Assembly (NCBI RefSeq): GCF_000012965.1
Contig: NC_007575.1
Coordinates: 620,001 to 684,000, forward strand
Source: Sulfurimonas denitrificans DSM 1251
Lineage (GTDB): Bacteria > Campylobacterota > Campylobacteria > Campylobacterales > Sulfurimonadaceae
Reading direction: 5' to 3'
Length of the DNA: 64,000 nucleotides
The notes under the pieces were generated by a model. That model had not been told where the DNA came from and made no database searches. It saw only the letters and a program-made list of their open reading frames with translations. The first letter of the stretch is position 1. Every line of letters begins with the position of its first letter. Below, in pieces: positions 36,677-46,335 of the stretch. The position numbers were made by a program, and so were the translations under genes.

Positions 36677-38656
36677 TTGAAGAACAAATATAACAATAGT
36701 ATATCACTCAAAAAAATTAATTTTTTAATAATTTTTTTTGTAACAACTCTTCTCTTTTTGATTGTTTTCCTTGGCTATAGCGCAACGAAAGAGCATTTTA
36801 AAACTCAAGACATAGAGCGTATAAAAGTCAATATTTTAAATCTTGGATACCTTGTAGTTCCTGTAATAGAAAAAGGCGGCATGGAAACGCTATTGCCAAT
36901 GCTTAAAAAAAGTGTAGAACTGCATAAAGAGTATGATGCAATTCATGTGAGCGTTGATGATAAAATAGTTCTCTCGACATCTCAAAATGGTAGTGTAAAA
37001 GAGTCTGTTTATGTAAATAGTGCGGACATAAGTAGAGTTAAAGAAGATGTCTCTTTTTATGCAAATTTTAGCTATTTTGATAAAGAAAAAAATATAGAGC
37101 TAAAATTGATTGTTGATTTAGATGCCAAATATCTGCTAAATAGTGAAAAAAATGTTCAATCTCTTATAGTTAAATATATGCTATATTTTATTTTTGTAGC
37201 TCTTCTTCTCTTTTTAATTTTATATTTTTTAAATGTCTATCCTCTTATGAAATTAAACAACAACATCAAAAATCATAAATTAAAGAAGTTAAGATTTTTT
37301 GTAAAAGAGCACTCCTTTTTGTATAACCATTTTATGGAAAAATATAACGAGATTGCAGATTTAAATAAGAATCTAGAGGAGCAGGTAGCCATTCGAACAG
37401 AACAGCTCTCAAAAACAAATAGACTTCTCAAAGAGGCACAAGAGCTTACTCGTATAGGTAGTTGGGATTATGATTTAGAGGATGGTTCTATTCTATGGTC
37501 TGATGAGCTGTTCAATATATTTGAAGTTGATTCAGATGAGTTTACTCCTACTTATGAAACTATTATGAACTTTATTCATCCTGAAGATAGGCAGTCATTT
37601 CAAGAAATGTTCCAAAATGCTATAAAACAGAAGTGTGATTACTCTTTGAGTTATAGAGTTGTATTGGGTAATAATATAGAAAAAATAATCTATCAAAAGG
37701 GAAGAGTTGAGTACGATATGCTTGGAAATGTTAAGAGAATTACAGGAACCGCACAAGATATTACTCAGAGGTACAAAACAAGTAAAGAGTTAGAGTTCCA
37801 ATCAAAACTTTTAAACTCCGTAACTGAGTCAATTTTTGTTCATGATTTAGATGGAAATTTTATATATTTAAATGAAGCATCATACATAACAAGAGGATAC
37901 ACAAAAAGTGAGATGCTTGGCATGAAAGTCCAAGAACTTGATTATAGTGATGAAAAAAATAGTGCTGAAATTTATGAAGAGAATTTAGCAAACTTGCAAG
38001 AGCAGCTTAGTAAAAAAGAAAAAGCAGTTCTTGAAGTTAGCCATAGAACAAAAGACGGAAAAATATTGCCTATAGAGATTACATGTAAGCTTATAAAAGA
38101 GAAAGACAAGAGTTATATAATCAGCATTGCTAGGGATATTAGCGAACTCAAAGCTATGAATAAAACTCTTGAAAAAATGGCAAATACAGACAATTTAACA
38201 GGCATCTATAATAGACGTAAATTTGAAGAGATTATTAAAATAGAGATGGAGCGTTCAGCTAGATATAATAGCAATCTATCTCTTATTATGATTGATATAG
38301 ACCATTTTAAAAGAATAAATGATACATATGGACATGATGAAGGGGATAATGTAATCAGAAAAACAGTAGAGATTGTTAGTAAAAATATTAGGCATTTAGA
38401 TGTTTTTGTTAGATGGGGCGGAGAAGAGTTTATAGTTTTATGTCCCCAAACAGAGTCTAAAAATGCTTCAATACTTGCAGAGAAGCTAAGAGTCGCCATA
38501 GAGAGTGTTAATTATGAGACTCTTGGAAAGATTACATGTAGTTTTGGAGTAACCTCATACATAAAAGATGAGGATAAGAGCAGTTTTATCAAGCGCTTAG
38601 ATACAGCTTTGTACAGTGCAAAAGATGAGGGTAGAAACAGAGTTGTAGCTCTTTAA
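36677..38656 (+). CDS. Membrane diguanylate cyclase with two PAS domains
   Basis: Membrane helices at about 14-36 and 165-187 frame a 125-residue periplasmic sensor. Two PAS domains follow (about 255-365, containing IGSWDYDLEDGSILWSDEL, and about 375-495), then GGDEF (about 500-659) with active-site GGEEF. RHLD five residues earlier fits the RxxD inhibitory site. I choose TTG at 36677 (MKNKYNN) because GGAGGG lies four bases upstream; a TTG at 36665 would overlap that site. This is the second such enzyme in the window. Signal unknown. Confidence 0.9.
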   Translation: MKNKYNNSISLKKINFLIIFFVTTLLFLIVFLGYSATKEHFKTQDIERIKVNILNLGYLVVPVIEKGGMETLLPMLKKSVELHKEYDAIHVSVDDKIVLSTSQNGSVKESVYVNSADISRVKEDVSFYANFSYFDKEKNIELKLIVDLDAKYLLNSEKNVQSLIVKYMLYFIFVALLLFLILYFLNVYPLMKLNNNIKNHKLKKLRFFVKEHSFLYNHFMEKYNEIADLNKNLEEQVAIRTEQLSKTNRLLKEAQELTRIGSWDYDLEDGSILWSDELFNIFEVDSDEFTPTYETIMNFIHPEDRQSFQEMFQNAIKQKCDYSLSYRVVLGNNIEKIIYQKGRVEYDMLGNVKRITGTAQDITQRYKTSKELEFQSKLLNSVTESIFVHDLDGNFIYLNEASYITRGYTKSEMLGMKVQELDYSDEKNSAEIYEENLANLQEQLSKKEKAVLEVSHRTKDGKILPIEITCKLIKEKDKSYIISIARDISELKAMNKTLEKMANTDNLTGIYNRRKFEEIIKIEMERSARYNSNLSLIMIDIDHFKRINDTYGHDEGDNVIRKTVEIVSKNIRHLDVFVRWGGEEFIVLCPQTESKNASILAEKLRVAIESVNYETLGKITCSFGVTSYIKDEDKSSFIKRLDTALYSAKDEGRNRVVAL

Positions 38657-38672
38657 ATCTGGGGTATTTAAG

Positions 38673-39428
38673 ATGATTCATATAATTGATATTGAGACTG
38701 TAAAAAAGATAGCGCAAGAAGCTGGTGATGCCATCATGAAAATTTATACAAAAGATTTTCATATAGAATATAAAGATGACTCCTCTCCCCTCACTGAGGC
38801 AGATATAAAAGCAAATGAAATCATCTGTAGCTCTCTGTTTAAACTATATCCAAACATCCCAATTCTCTCAGAAGAGAATAAAATCCCAGAATATAAAACT
38901 AGAAAAAATTGGGAATATTACTGGTGCATTGACCCGATTGATGGAACTAAAGAGTTCATAAAGAAAAATGGTGAGTTCACTGTAAATATTGCCCTTATCC
39001 ACAAAAACTCTCCCATCCTTGGAGTTGTATATGCTCCTGCATTAAATGGCATGTACTGGGCTTTGCAAGGTAAAGGCGCATTTTTTAATGGAGAAAAACT
39101 GCCTTTAAAAATAAATTCTAATAAAAAAGAGAAGCTCTTAGTAGTAGTTTCAAAATCTCATCTATCGCCTCAAACTCAAGTATTTATAGATAATCTTGAT
39201 ACAAAAGAGGTAGAACAACTCTCGGTCGGAAGTTCACTAAAACTTTGTATGGTAGCAGAGGGAAGTGCTGACATCTACCCACGATTAGCTCCAACTACAG
39301 AGTGGGATACTGCCGCTGCTGATGCAATAGTTAGAGAGAGTGGAAAAATGAGTTATCAGTTTGATACCGAGATACCGCTAGTTTATAATAAAGAAAATTT
39401 ATTAAATCCTTGGTTTGTGGTAAAGTAA
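38673..39428 (+). CDS. cysQ: 3'(2'),5'-bisphosphate nucleotidase CysQ
   Basis: Hydrolyses adenosine 3',5'-bisphosphate left by sulfate activation; belongs to the Li+-sensitive inositol monophosphatase family. Metal motifs are SPLTEADIKAN, SEEN, DPIDGTKEFIKKNGEF and EWDTAAADAIVRESG. The length of 251 fits. It follows the diguanylate cyclase after 16 bases and may share its transcript. Confidence 0.93.
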   Translation: MIHIIDIETVKKIAQEAGDAIMKIYTKDFHIEYKDDSSPLTEADIKANEIICSSLFKLYPNIPILSEENKIPEYKTRKNWEYYWCIDPIDGTKEFIKKNGEFTVNIALIHKNSPILGVVYAPALNGMYWALQGKGAFFNGEKLPLKINSNKKEKLLVVVSKSHLSPQTQVFIDNLDTKEVEQLSVGSSLKLCMVAEGSADIYPRLAPTTEWDTAAADAIVRESGKMSYQFDTEIPLVYNKENLLNPWFVVK

Positions 39429-39517
39429 AGTGCAAATTTGAGTTTAATGCTCAAGAGATTAAAAGTTTATAAAGCGAGTAAAAATATAAAAATTTGTTAT
39501 TTTAGGGAGTTTGTGAG

Positions 39518-39592
39518 TGGTGACCCCGAGGAGAATCGAACTCCTGTAACATGGATGAAAACCATGGATCCTGACCGCTAGACGACGGGGCC
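39518..39592 (-). tRNA. tRNA-Glu (TTC)
   Basis: A 75-base cloverleaf on the minus strand: acceptor GGCCCCG with CGGGGTC, anticodon loop with TTC (GGTTTTCATCC region), T loop TTCGATT, encoded CCA. It lies 22 bases downstream of tRNA-Lys. Confidence 0.96.
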
Positions 39593-39614
39593 ACTCTTTA
39601 GCGTTTTGTAAAAA

Positions 39615-39690
39615 TGGTGTCCTGTGATGGATTCGAACCATCGGCCACCTCATTAAAAGTGAGATGCTCTACCAGCTGAGCTAACAAGAC
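39615..39690 (-). tRNA. tRNA-Lys (TTT)
   Basis: A 76-base cloverleaf on the minus strand: acceptor GTCTTGT with ACAGGAC, anticodon loop CTTTTAA, T loop TTCGAAT, encoded CCA. It is the first of a two-tRNA unit with tRNA-Glu. Confidence 0.96.
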
Positions 39691-39719
39691 ATAAACAAAC
39701 ATAGTGTTTGTGGATGGGA

Positions 39720-39748
39720 ATTATAGACAAATAGGTTTTTTAAGTCAA
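39720..39748 (-). promoter_or_regulatory. Sigma-70 promoter of tRNA-Lys/tRNA-Glu
   Basis: Minus strand TTGACT (39743-39748), 17 bases, TATAAT (39720-39725), followed by a C-rich start region. The start should lie near 39713. Confidence 0.8.
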
Positions 39749-39936
39749 GAAAAAATAGTAAGAATTTCAAATTTTTTTATTTTACGTTTAAAAGATGAAG
39801 ATTCAGATAAAAATCAAAAAAAATTATGTTACTAGAAGAAACAAATAAGTTATTTAAAAATAAAATAAAATATTTAACTATTTATTTTATGTTTTTTTAG
39901 TATCTTTTTATTGTTATTTAAAAACAAAGGATATTT

Positions 39937-40695
39937 ATGAAGAATAAATTAAGAGTAGCAACTCTAATTTTAACAGGAAGCTTTTTAGCGATGGGTCTTG
40001 GTTTTAGCGGATGTAGTGCTATGAATACTGCGATTAAGAAGAAAGATTTAGATGTGCAGACAAAAATGTCCGAAACTATATTTTTAGAGCCTGTGGCACC
40101 TGAAGAGAGAATTGTCTATCTTGATATTAGAAATACTTCAGATAAAGAAGTTAATGTAAAACAAGGTGTAGAAGCAGCTTTTTTAAACAGAGGGTATAAA
40201 ATAACTCAAAACCCAAAAGAGGCTACTTATATGCTTCAAGGAAATATTTTAAAAGTTGGAAAATCTGACCTTAGAGAGACACAATCATTCTTAGGTTCTG
40301 GATTTGGTGCAGGAGTTACTGGTGCAGCAGCTGGTGTAGCAACAGCAGCTGCACTTGGCGGTGGAAATAAAACTATGGCAGGCGTTGGCTTAGCTGGAGC
40401 TGCTTTAGGATTTTTGGGCGATGCGTTAGTTGAAGATACAATGTTTGTTATGGTAACGGACTTGCAAATAAGAGAGAGACCATTAGAGGGTGAAGTTGTA
40501 ACTCAAACTCAAAAAGCAAATCTTGCTCAAGGAAGCTCAACTACTACAAAACAAGATATCCAAGGCGGTAAAGTTGAGTGGAAAACTTACCGCACTCGTA
40601 TTGTTAGTACTGCAAATAAAATGAATTTAAAATTTGAAGAGGCTCAGCCAGTTCTAGAATCTGCACTTGCTAAGTCTATGTCTGGAATATTTTAA
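39937..40695 (+). CDS. traT: TraT-family outer-membrane lipoprotein
   Basis: The signal peptide ends in a lipobox (FSGC, Cys near 26), followed by SAMNTAIKKKDLDVQTKMSETIFLEPV, the TraT signature. A Gly/Ala-rich hydrophobic middle (about 125-165) fits the oligomerising segment of TraT. TraT was first known from conjugative plasmids (surface exclusion, complement resistance), but chromosomal copies are common in this phylum and no conjugation genes are nearby. The length of 252 is normal. Monocistronic, closed by a strong hairpin. Confidence 0.92.
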   Translation: MKNKLRVATLILTGSFLAMGLGFSGCSAMNTAIKKKDLDVQTKMSETIFLEPVAPEERIVYLDIRNTSDKEVNVKQGVEAAFLNRGYKITQNPKEATYMLQGNILKVGKSDLRETQSFLGSGFGAGVTGAAAGVATAAALGGGNKTMAGVGLAGAALGFLGDALVEDTMFVMVTDLQIRERPLEGEVVTQTQKANLAQGSSTTTKQDIQGGKVEWKTYRTRIVSTANKMNLKFEEAQPVLESALAKSMSGIF

Positions 40696-40700
40696 TCTAA

Positions 40701-40724
40701 TTTGATGGCATTTTTGCCATCAAA
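40701..40724 (+). terminator. Hairpin after traT
   Basis: TTTGATGGC / GCCATCAAA, 9 perfect pairs around a 6-base loop, five bases after the stop. No long U-run follows, but the stem ends in A-T pairs. It separates traT from the bat genes. Confidence 0.6.
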
Positions 40725-40790
40725 TATGTAATAGAATAATTAAAACTATTTAGCTAAAATAGCTCTTTTAAAAAATATCTTGGAGTGTAA

Positions 40791-41714
40791 GTGAACTATT
40801 TTAGTTTTGAGTACCCTTTCCTTATACTCCTACTTCTCCCAATACTATACTGTTTGTACAGATGCAAAGAGTATTTAAAACCTATATACTTTGTACATCT
40901 TCATTTTTTATCCCCAAAGAAGAGTTTTTATAAGCCTGAGTGGATACTCAAAATAGCAATTTTTGTACTTTTATCTATCGCTCTTTCTTCGCCAATTTTA
41001 GTTGATAGAGTAGATCCGCTAAATAGAAATGGAAAAGATATAGTTTTGGCAATTGACGCGAGTGGCTCCATGAACAGTACAGGATTTGATTTTGAGGGTG
41101 AAGCAGCCTTACCACAAAAGCTTAGTAGGTTTGAGATAGCTAAGATAGTAGCATCTGAGTTTATCCAAAAAAGATTAAGTGATAATGTTGGGATAGTTTT
41201 ATATGGAGATTTTGCTTTTATAGCCTCTCCAATTACTTATGAGAAAAATATAATTATTGAGATGCTAAGTTATCTAAACCAAGGAATGGCTGGACAAAAT
41301 ACAGCAATTGGGGAAGCGATTGCTATGAGTTTAAGAGCATTTAAACACTCAAAGGCAAAGAGCAAGATAGTTGTTTTACTAACCGATGGAGAGCATAACA
41401 GCGGAGATATCTCTCCAAAAGATGCTCTTGTTTTGGCAAAAGAAGAAAATATAAAGATTTATACAATCGGCATGGGCAACAGAGGCGAGGCTGATGAAGC
41501 ACTCCTAAAAAAGATAGCCGATGAGAGTGGAGGAGAGTTTTTTTATGCAACAAATGCAAAAGAGCTAAAAGAGATTTATGAACATATTGATGAGCTAGAA
41601 TCTTCAAAGATAAAGAGCAGAGATTATCTTCTAAAAGAGTACAACTACTATCTATTTTTGCTTATTGCACTTCTTCTTTTGCTCTATTTGCTTAAAAGAG
41701 AGATGAGCAGATGA
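40791..41714 (+). CDS. batA: BatA-type von Willebrand factor A membrane protein (set 1)
   Basis: Two N-terminal membrane helices, a periplasmic VWA domain (about 80-265) with an intact metal site D89-S91-S93 (DASGSM), LLTDGEHNSGD later, and a C-terminal membrane helix (about 280-302). GTG start with GGAG upstream. Its stop overlaps batB by four bases. Bat proteins were first linked to aerotolerance in Bacteroides; the molecular role is not settled. Confidence 0.88.
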   Translation: MNYFSFEYPFLILLLLPILYCLYRCKEYLKPIYFVHLHFLSPKKSFYKPEWILKIAIFVLLSIALSSPILVDRVDPLNRNGKDIVLAIDASGSMNSTGFDFEGEAALPQKLSRFEIAKIVASEFIQKRLSDNVGIVLYGDFAFIASPITYEKNIIIEMLSYLNQGMAGQNTAIGEAIAMSLRAFKHSKAKSKIVVLLTDGEHNSGDISPKDALVLAKEENIKIYTIGMGNRGEADEALLKKIADESGGEFFYATNAKELKEIYEHIDELESSKIKSRDYLLKEYNYYLFLLIALLLLLYLLKREMSR

Positions 41715-43126
41715 CACTTCTTTATCCAAGCTACCTCTGGCTAGTGCTCATTTTAGCTCTTTTCTTTGTCAAAAGAGATTTTAGAGAGTACAGAGTTACT
41801 TTTTATGGTTACATGTTAACTTTTATCTTTATAGTTTTAGCTCTTAGCAGACCAGTTATAGAGCAAGAACCAATAAAGAGTGAGCAGTTTTTGAGTGATG
41901 TGATTATTGCTCAAGATTTATCTTTTTCAATGTATGCTCAAGATATAGAACCCTCAAGATTAGCATACTCAAAACAGATGTTAAAAAAACTGCTTTATGA
42001 AAAACAAAAGAGTAGATTTGCGGTTTTGGGATTTACTACAAACGCCATTATTCTCTCTCCATTAACAGAAGATAGAGAGCTTTTGGAACATCTCTTTGAC
42101 TCACTTGATGAGAAATTTATAATAACTAAAGGGAGTGATGTTATGTCTGCTCTTAAGCTCGCAAGAGAGATATCATCTTCAAAGAGAGCTAGAGTTGTTA
42201 TCTTTAGTGATGGAGCTGATAAACTTGAGTATAGCGCAGAGGCCACTTTTGCAAAAAAGAGTAATTTAGTTGTAAATATTTTTATGATTGCTTCAGAGAT
42301 AGGCGGAGTTCTAAGAGTTGATGGCGGAGAACTTCTAAAAGATGAGAGTGGAGATATAGTCATAAGCCGTCAAAATAGCTCTATAAAAGCTATAGCCCAA
42401 GCAACAGGCGGAGTTTATACAAAAGATTTTGATGAACTTCTTAACGCTTTGAATGATATGGATAGAGATGAGTACAAAAGTGAAGTAAAAATTATGAGAA
42501 ATATTGAGCTTTTTTACTACTTTATAGCATTAGCTATTATCACATTTCTACTAAGTGTTACCACTTTAAAGAGGTTTTTGATAATGTTTTTGCTACTTTT
42601 TGGAGTTGAGTTAAATGCAGATAAAAACTTTAATAAAGCTGTAGAGTTTTATAAAGCAGGAGAGTATGAGAGTGCTTTGGAAAATTTTGAGATGACAAAG
42701 TCCAACGATAGCGAGACAAAGTCCATAATTTACTACAATATAGGCAACTCGCTCGTAAGATTAAAAGAGTTTGCAAAAGCAAGAGAGGCGTACTTAAAAT
42801 CATTGACACTAAACTACTCTTTAGAGGCTGATGAAAACTTGGAGCATATTATTGATGCTGATGAGGAGAAAAAGATGAGCAGAGGCAAAGAGAAAAGCAG
42901 TGACAAATCATCATTGGCTAAAAAACAGAGCAGTGAAGAGAAACAAAAAGAGGGCGGTGGCTCAAATATGCAAGTAAGTGCAGCTTCAAGTGGCGCAGCA
43001 GAAAACAAGGGTAAAAAAACAGAGATGCAAAACAGTATAAACTTAAATAGTGGTAAAGCAAAACTAAGCTCAAAGCAGTATGAGCTTATAAATAAGAGGA
43101 GTGTTGATGAAAAAAAACCTTGGTAA
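41711..43126 (+). CDS. batB: BatB/BatC fusion: VWA domain plus TPR region (set 1)
   Basis: Membrane helices near the N-terminus, a VWA domain with D69-S71-S73 (DLSFSM), a membrane helix near 265-285, then two or three TPR-like repeats (about 300-375: AVEFYKAGEYESALENFEM, YYNIGNSLVRLKEFAKAREAY) and a low-complexity Ser/Lys/Glu tail. The last residues VDEKKPW echo the set 2 protein. In many bacteria BatB and BatC are separate; here one chain covers both. A 20-base overlap with batD suggests coupling. Confidence 0.87.
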   Translation: MTLLYPSYLWLVLILALFFVKRDFREYRVTFYGYMLTFIFIVLALSRPVIEQEPIKSEQFLSDVIIAQDLSFSMYAQDIEPSRLAYSKQMLKKLLYEKQKSRFAVLGFTTNAIILSPLTEDRELLEHLFDSLDEKFIITKGSDVMSALKLAREISSSKRARVVIFSDGADKLEYSAEATFAKKSNLVVNIFMIASEIGGVLRVDGGELLKDESGDIVISRQNSSIKAIAQATGGVYTKDFDELLNALNDMDRDEYKSEVKIMRNIELFYYFIALAIITFLLSVTTLKRFLIMFLLLFGVELNADKNFNKAVEFYKAGEYESALENFEMTKSNDSETKSIIYYNIGNSLVRLKEFAKAREAYLKSLTLNYSLEADENLEHIIDADEEKKMSRGKEKSSDKSSLAKKQSSEEKQKEGGGSNMQVSAASSGAAENKGKKTEMQNSINLNSGKAKLSSKQYELINKRSVDEKKPW

Positions 43127-44222
43127 AATATTTTTAATCGCAACTCTGTTTTTACAAGTCTCTCTCTTTGCTTCAACTTATGAGTGGAGCAGTTTTATTA
43201 GTAAAAAAAGCGCTTATGTCAATGAGGCAATATACATGAAATATGAGTGTGTATTTAGTGACAAAGCAGAACTCTATAGTATAGAGTTTAATCCCAGAGG
43301 GGATTATGAGGGATATAGAGTAGAGATTTTAAGAGAAAACTCAACCATAATAGATGGAAAAAAGATAAACAGTTATGAGTTGGTTCTTTTTGCAAAAAAG
43401 GCAGCAGAGATAGATATCTCTTTTGAAGCTTTTATGAAAAAAACAACAAGAGAATCTATTGAAGAGACTGTAATAGGAAGAGACAATTTTAAAAAAGAGC
43501 AAGTCGTTAAAGAGCGTATAAAACAGCAAAGTTTTAAAGTTGAGATAAAAGAGACGCAGACACAACTTGTAGGAGATTTTACTCTTGAGGTAAAAAAGAG
43601 AGAGCCACATGTAAAGGCACATGAGCCATATCATCTAAGCATTACCATAAAAGGTTTGGGTGATTTTGAAGTAATAGAGCCTTTAGTTTTTGAGATAGCT
43701 GGTGTGAGAGTTTTTGCGGGAGAAGTGGCTCTAAAAAAAGAGTTAAGCAAGGATGGAATTAAAGGAGAGTTGAGTCAAAAATTTGCCTTTGTTGCTGATA
43801 AAGATTTTACAATTCCAAAGCTAGAGATAACTTACTTTAGCCTCAAAGATGAGAAAGAGCAAAAACTAGTCATTGAGGCTATTGATGTAAAAGTTGAGAG
43901 CGGTTTTGTAAAAGAGGAGCTTTTAGATAAAGTTGATGAGAAGAAGTGGCATTTTGAGATATCTTACCTCTACTATCTGCTTACATTTTTAGCTGGCTTT
44001 TTAGTCTCAAAGGTAAAGATAAAAAGAGAGCCAAATATGGATAATAAAGATGAGATTTTTTATAAAAAAATAGATAATGTAAACTCTTTAGATGAGTTGA
44101 TGGTTCTCTTAGTGCTAGAGAATCCTAAAAAATATGACTCTCTCATTAAAGATATAGAGGCCGCTAGGGTTACTACTCTTAAAGAGGCAAAAGCAATCTG
44201 TAGAGAGTTTAAGAGATTTTGA
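43107..44222 (+). CDS. batD: BatD-like periplasmic protein (set 1)
   Basis: Signal peptide (about 1-20), then beta-rich repeats typical of BatD (YEWSSFISKKSAYVNEAIYMKYEC, and FTLEVKKREPHVKAHEPYHLSITIKGLGDFE), a membrane helix near 290-308 and a short cytoplasmic helical tail. The ATG at 43107 is chosen because GAGGAG lies five bases upstream. At 371 residues it is shorter than the set 2 BatD (473). It probably binds BatA/BatB in the periplasm. Confidence 0.83.
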   Translation: MKKNLGKIFLIATLFLQVSLFASTYEWSSFISKKSAYVNEAIYMKYECVFSDKAELYSIEFNPRGDYEGYRVEILRENSTIIDGKKINSYELVLFAKKAAEIDISFEAFMKKTTRESIEETVIGRDNFKKEQVVKERIKQQSFKVEIKETQTQLVGDFTLEVKKREPHVKAHEPYHLSITIKGLGDFEVIEPLVFEIAGVRVFAGEVALKKELSKDGIKGELSQKFAFVADKDFTIPKLEITYFSLKDEKEQKLVIEAIDVKVESGFVKEELLDKVDEKKWHFEISYLYYLLTFLAGFLVSKVKIKREPNMDNKDEIFYKKIDNVNSLDELMVLLVLENPKKYDSLIKDIEAARVTTLKEAKAICREFKRF

Positions 44223-44259
44223 TTAAAATAGTGATAAAAGAGATAAACATTATGGTGGT

Positions 44260-45273
44260 ATGTTAATTATGCAAGTTTTAAAATGGCTAATCTTAGCGTT
44301 TTTACTTACAGTTTTTCTGGCTGGATGTTCGCATAGAGTAGCTATAAGAGCGCTTGAGCCTGCCGAAATTGACCGTGCAACACTTACCAGAAAAATCAGT
44401 GTTACAAACTTTGAAAATGACTCAGTTGGACTTTCAAATAAGATAGAGACAAAAATCATCTCTAAAAAAATAGATGATAAAAGTTACTTTACGCTCATCT
44501 CTAGAAAAGATTTTGATAAGATAATTAGTGAGCAAAAGATACAAAACAGCGGTTTAGTCGATATCTCAACAGCAGTTGAGGTCGGAAATATATTAGGTGC
44601 GGAGGCTATTATATCTGGTGGAGTAGGGAGAGTTGCATTTAATGATACTACTTATTATGAGAGACGCATTAGATGTAACGATAAGAAATGCAAGAGTGTA
44701 TCGGAGTACAGCGTAAGATGCATAAAAAGAAACATAGGACTCTCGGCTGATTTGCGCATGATAGATATTGCAAAAGGGGATATTATATATGCAAACACTT
44801 TTAATAAATCTGGCGAGTGGAGTCACTGCGTTGATGATTCACGCTCGCTTCCATCAGTTGAGATAGTCGCACAAAACTTAGCAAATATAATCGCAGATGA
44901 GTTTACTTCCAAACTAACTCCTCACTATCGCTACTTTGAAGTCACCCTTCTTGATACTCCAGATATCAAATATACATCTAAAGATAAAGAGCTCCTTGAG
45001 GTTTCGATAGAGTATATAAAACAAGATAGATATGATAAAGCGCAGAAATTTTTGATAGATCTCATAGACTCAACAAATAAAAAAAGTTATGTAGCTTTTT
45101 ATAATTTAGGAGTAGTAAAAGAGGCTGAGGGGAACTACCAAGAGGCTAAAGAGTATTACAAAATGGCGGATGATTTGATGATAAAACCAGTAGAAGAGAT
45201 AAGCAGCGCAACTCTTAGAATTGAAGAGCTAATAAAAAAACATAACAGAGCTACACAGCAGTTGAATCAATAA
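44260..45273 (+). CDS. CsgG-like lipoprotein with C-terminal TPR
   Basis: Signal with lipobox LAGC, then ISVTNFENDSVGLSNKIETKI and a GNILGAEAIISGGVG segment that resemble the CsgG/penicillin-binding-protein-activator fold; three Cys-containing loops (RIRCNDKKCKS, RCIKRN) are unusual. Residues about 265-320 form one or two TPR-like repeats. An ATG at 44269 with GGTGG ten bases upstream is an equally good start. It follows batD of set 1 after 37 bases and overlaps the next lipoprotein gene by one base. Function unknown. Confidence 0.7.
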   Translation: MLIMQVLKWLILAFLLTVFLAGCSHRVAIRALEPAEIDRATLTRKISVTNFENDSVGLSNKIETKIISKKIDDKSYFTLISRKDFDKIISEQKIQNSGLVDISTAVEVGNILGAEAIISGGVGRVAFNDTTYYERRIRCNDKKCKSVSEYSVRCIKRNIGLSADLRMIDIAKGDIIYANTFNKSGEWSHCVDDSRSLPSVEIVAQNLANIIADEFTSKLTPHYRYFEVTLLDTPDIKYTSKDKELLEVSIEYIKQDRYDKAQKFLIDLIDSTNKKSYVAFYNLGVVKEAEGNYQEAKEYYKMADDLMIKPVEEISSATLRIEELIKKHNRATQQLNQ

Positions 45274-46271
45274 TGAAACAAATAATCATCTTTTTTATAA
45301 CCATATTTTTTCTCTTTGGATGCAGCGCAAAAGATGAGATAAATCTCTCTTTAAAAAAAACTCTTCCGCTGTGGTATGTAAATCCTCCGCAAAGCTCACA
45401 AACAAAGCTCTACAGCGTAGGTGAGGGTGAGAGCAAAGAGGTGGCTCTAAAAAATGCTCTAAATATGATGGCCTCAACTCTAAGTGTCTCTATAGAGTCA
45501 AGTTACAACTCTAAAAAATTTGTTCAAGAGGGGATGATAAACATAAATCAACTTGATGTACAAAACATAGTCTCAAGCAGCGTAAGGAAGATTCGCATCA
45601 GCAGTTATGAGCTATTAGAGTATGAAGAGGTTGGTTTTAGAAACCATATACTTTTAATACAAGCAGATAAGGAGAAGCTTTTTGTAAGCCTAAAACAGGA
45701 GCTGGAGCAGGAGTTTTCTATGGCTGATGCAGAGTTAAAATCACTCTTGTCATTTAACGCATTAGAGCAGATAAGCAGATACAAAAAGATAAAAGCAAAA
45801 TTAGAAGATATGCCAGATACAATGGCTGTTATGAGCGTTTTAAATAACAGTTTTGCTTCTGAGAAATATATAAAAAAATTGCAAAAAATCAACACTGCTT
45901 ATGATGAACTGCTCTCATCCATAACCTTTGAGATAAAAACAGATAGTGCTTCAACAAACTTAGAAGCACCGCTTAGAGCTGCGCTAAATGCAAAAAAATT
46001 AGAATCTTCACAAAAGAGCAGAGATAGACACTTTAAGATTTTTATAAAATCAGATATTCAAAGGGCAACATCTTTAGGCTTTACTCTTGCGCGCTCTGCC
46101 ATAGAGATTAGTGTAGAGGATGACAAAGGTTCGATAGTCGCTGGAAACAAATTAAACCTCATAGGGCACTCAACGCAAGGCTATGAGATAGCAAAGCAGA
46201 GTCTCTCACTGAAGTTTAGTGATATGATAAAAAAAGAGGGAATTGAGAAAATTATAGGGCTTGATTTTTGA
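45273..46271 (+). CDS. LPP20-family lipoprotein
   Basis: Signal with lipobox LFGC, then LPLWYVNPPQSSQTKLYSVGEGESKEVALKNALNMMA, a clear LPP20 domain (about 25-145). The C-terminal half (about 200-332) is beta/alpha without a known family. ATG overlaps the previous stop by one base, so the two lipoproteins are made together and may form a complex. LPP20 proteins are outer-membrane lipoproteins in Helicobacter; this paralogue is distinct from flgP at 29536. Confidence 0.8.
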   Translation: MKQIIIFFITIFFLFGCSAKDEINLSLKKTLPLWYVNPPQSSQTKLYSVGEGESKEVALKNALNMMASTLSVSIESSYNSKKFVQEGMININQLDVQNIVSSSVRKIRISSYELLEYEEVGFRNHILLIQADKEKLFVSLKQELEQEFSMADAELKSLLSFNALEQISRYKKIKAKLEDMPDTMAVMSVLNNSFASEKYIKKLQKINTAYDELLSSITFEIKTDSASTNLEAPLRAALNAKKLESSQKSRDRHFKIFIKSDIQRATSLGFTLARSAIEISVEDDKGSIVAGNKLNLIGHSTQGYEIAKQSLSLKFSDMIKKEGIEKIIGLDF

Positions 46272-46335
46272 TTTTATTGTCATTTATTATTAACTGCAAT
46301 TTGTTATACTTCTTTATAAATGTTTTGTGAACAAA

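Noticed and set aside
39937-40695. Plasmid or conjugative origin suggested by traT
   Set aside because: No transfer, relaxase or partition genes are nearby, and chromosomal traT homologues are known in this phylum.
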